Shown: positions 7,404-7,675 of the stretch, piece after piece
How positions within the stretch are numbered: the first letter of the stretch is position 1
Layout: each line of letters starts with the position of its first letter
Assembly: GCA_946630405.1 (NCBI GenBank)
Contig: CAMOYW010000034.1
Location: 1 to 7,675, forward strand
Origin: an uncultured Clostridia bacterium
GTDB taxonomy: Bacteria; Bacillota; Clostridia; Lachnospirales; CAG-274
Direction of reading: 5' to 3'
DNA length: 7,675 nt
The notes under the pieces: model-generated
What the model was told of the DNA's origin: nothing
Database searches by the model: none
The model's input: the letters and a program-made list of their open reading frames with translations, nothing else
Made by a program: the position numbers and the translations under genes

Positions 7404-7440
7404 TATCGTAAACGTCTGAATATTTTTGACGTTCATGATA
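7404..7440. repeat. 13-bp imperfect inverted repeat (leader hairpin 2)
   Basis: TATCGTAAACGTC (7404-7416) and GACGTTCATGATA (7428-7440) match as inverted arms at 11 of 13 positions, with one of the mismatches allowing G-U pairing in RNA. The 11-base centre is AT-rich (TGAATATTTTT). The size and symmetry suit a dimeric-regulator operator or a stable leader hairpin, just upstream of hairpin 1. Confidence 0.5.
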
Positions 7441-7551
7441 AATATAATTCTGTGTTCTAAAATCTTGTATTTGATTCATCGAAAGTCTATTTTTTTATTT
7501 TTTAACACAAATAACATTATCCTTCAAGTCGTTGCAGCAAAAAAGACAGTT

Positions 7552-7566
7552 CGATTTTGAAAATCG
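7552..7566. repeat. 15-bp palindrome in distal leader
   Basis: CGATTTTGAAAATCG is a perfect 7-bp palindrome around one central base. On the minus strand it is followed after seven bases by a T-run (CTTTTTTG), so it might be the weak end signal of a gene to the right of the window. The short arms and minimal loop make a regulator site equally likely. Confidence 0.4.
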
Positions 7567-7675
7567 TCAATTTATATGAACAATCCGACCAAAATTCATT
7601 CGTTATTTCGGTATGATTTATACATATTTAACAGTATGAAAGACAGCACATAGTTTTTATAGTAAGCAAAGTCAA

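Larger units (their letters stand above)
7299..7675. other. Non-coding AT-rich leader upstream of the adhesin
   Basis: About 350 bases hold no convincing gene on either strand. Frames are short; the longest edge-reaching frame on the minus strand is 25 codons, ending at TGA 7598-7596, and shows no recognisable motif. The region contains three inverted repeats (listed separately) and runs of A and T. No strong sigma-A promoter was found. The best weak candidate on the minus strand is TTGAAG (7527-7522), 17 bases, then TAAAAA (7504-7499), matching 4 of 6 bases in each box. If used, it would give an mRNA leader of about 190 bases including both downstream hairpins. Confidence 0.55.

Noticed and set aside
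7578..7655. 25-codon + strand frame starting ATGAACAATCCG
   Set aside because: It has no ribosome binding site and no recognisable features, and lies in AT-rich leader DNA.
1..7675. CRISPR array, tRNA/rRNA, insertion sequence or phage genes
   Set aside because: No regularly spaced repeats, no tRNA-like clover sequence, and no transposase or integrase motifs were seen on either strand.

Overview
The window shows most of a Gram-positive sortase-assembled pilus locus, all on the minus strand. Transcription runs from the right-hand edge towards base 1. Everything recognisable is surface-protein machinery: Sec signal peptides, CnaB/SpaA-type isopeptide-bond domains, and C-terminal x-PTG sorting signals with a membrane anchor and a Lys-rich tail. 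The AT-leaning composition, strong GGAGG-like ribosome binding sites and domain style fit an anaerobic, gut-type member of the Clostridia. That host assignment is inference, because no taxonomic marker gene is present.

Layout in transcription order. (1) 7675-7299: a non-coding AT-rich leader with three inverted repeats. (2) 7298-2403: a very large adhesin of 1631 residues. It has a signal peptide, an N-terminal beta-rich domain, two beta-trefoil-like segments, InlB/Flg_new-like repeats and a string of CnaB/SpaA domains. Its frame is interrupted by a single TAA at 2405-2403. (3) 2402-1824: the same reading frame stays open for 192 more codons. It encodes the last strand of the interrupted domain, one more complete isopeptide domain, an IVPTG sorting signal and a membrane anchor. 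(4) 1724-378: a two-domain FctA/Spy0128-like major pilin with an ISPTG sorting signal. (5) 306-272: a probable intrinsic terminator or attenuator inside the operon, bracketed by a perfect 9-bp inverted repeat (250-258 / 351-359). (6) 222-1 and off the edge: the N-terminus of a signal-peptidase-I-like protein whose catalytic Ser is replaced by Asp (D-M-Y-P). This is the hallmark reported for SipA, the pilus-assembly factor of Streptococcus pyogenes.

Together the genes resemble a rearranged streptococcal FCT-type pilus island: Cpa-like tip adhesin, FctA-like shaft pilin, SipA chaperone. The PTG sorting motifs match the VVPTG/EVPTG style of that system. The sortase that should polymerise the pilus is not in the window and would be expected just beyond base 1. 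The most notable point is the in-frame stop: as read, the adhesin would be made without its wall-anchoring signal, while the lost C-terminus is still intact in the DNA.
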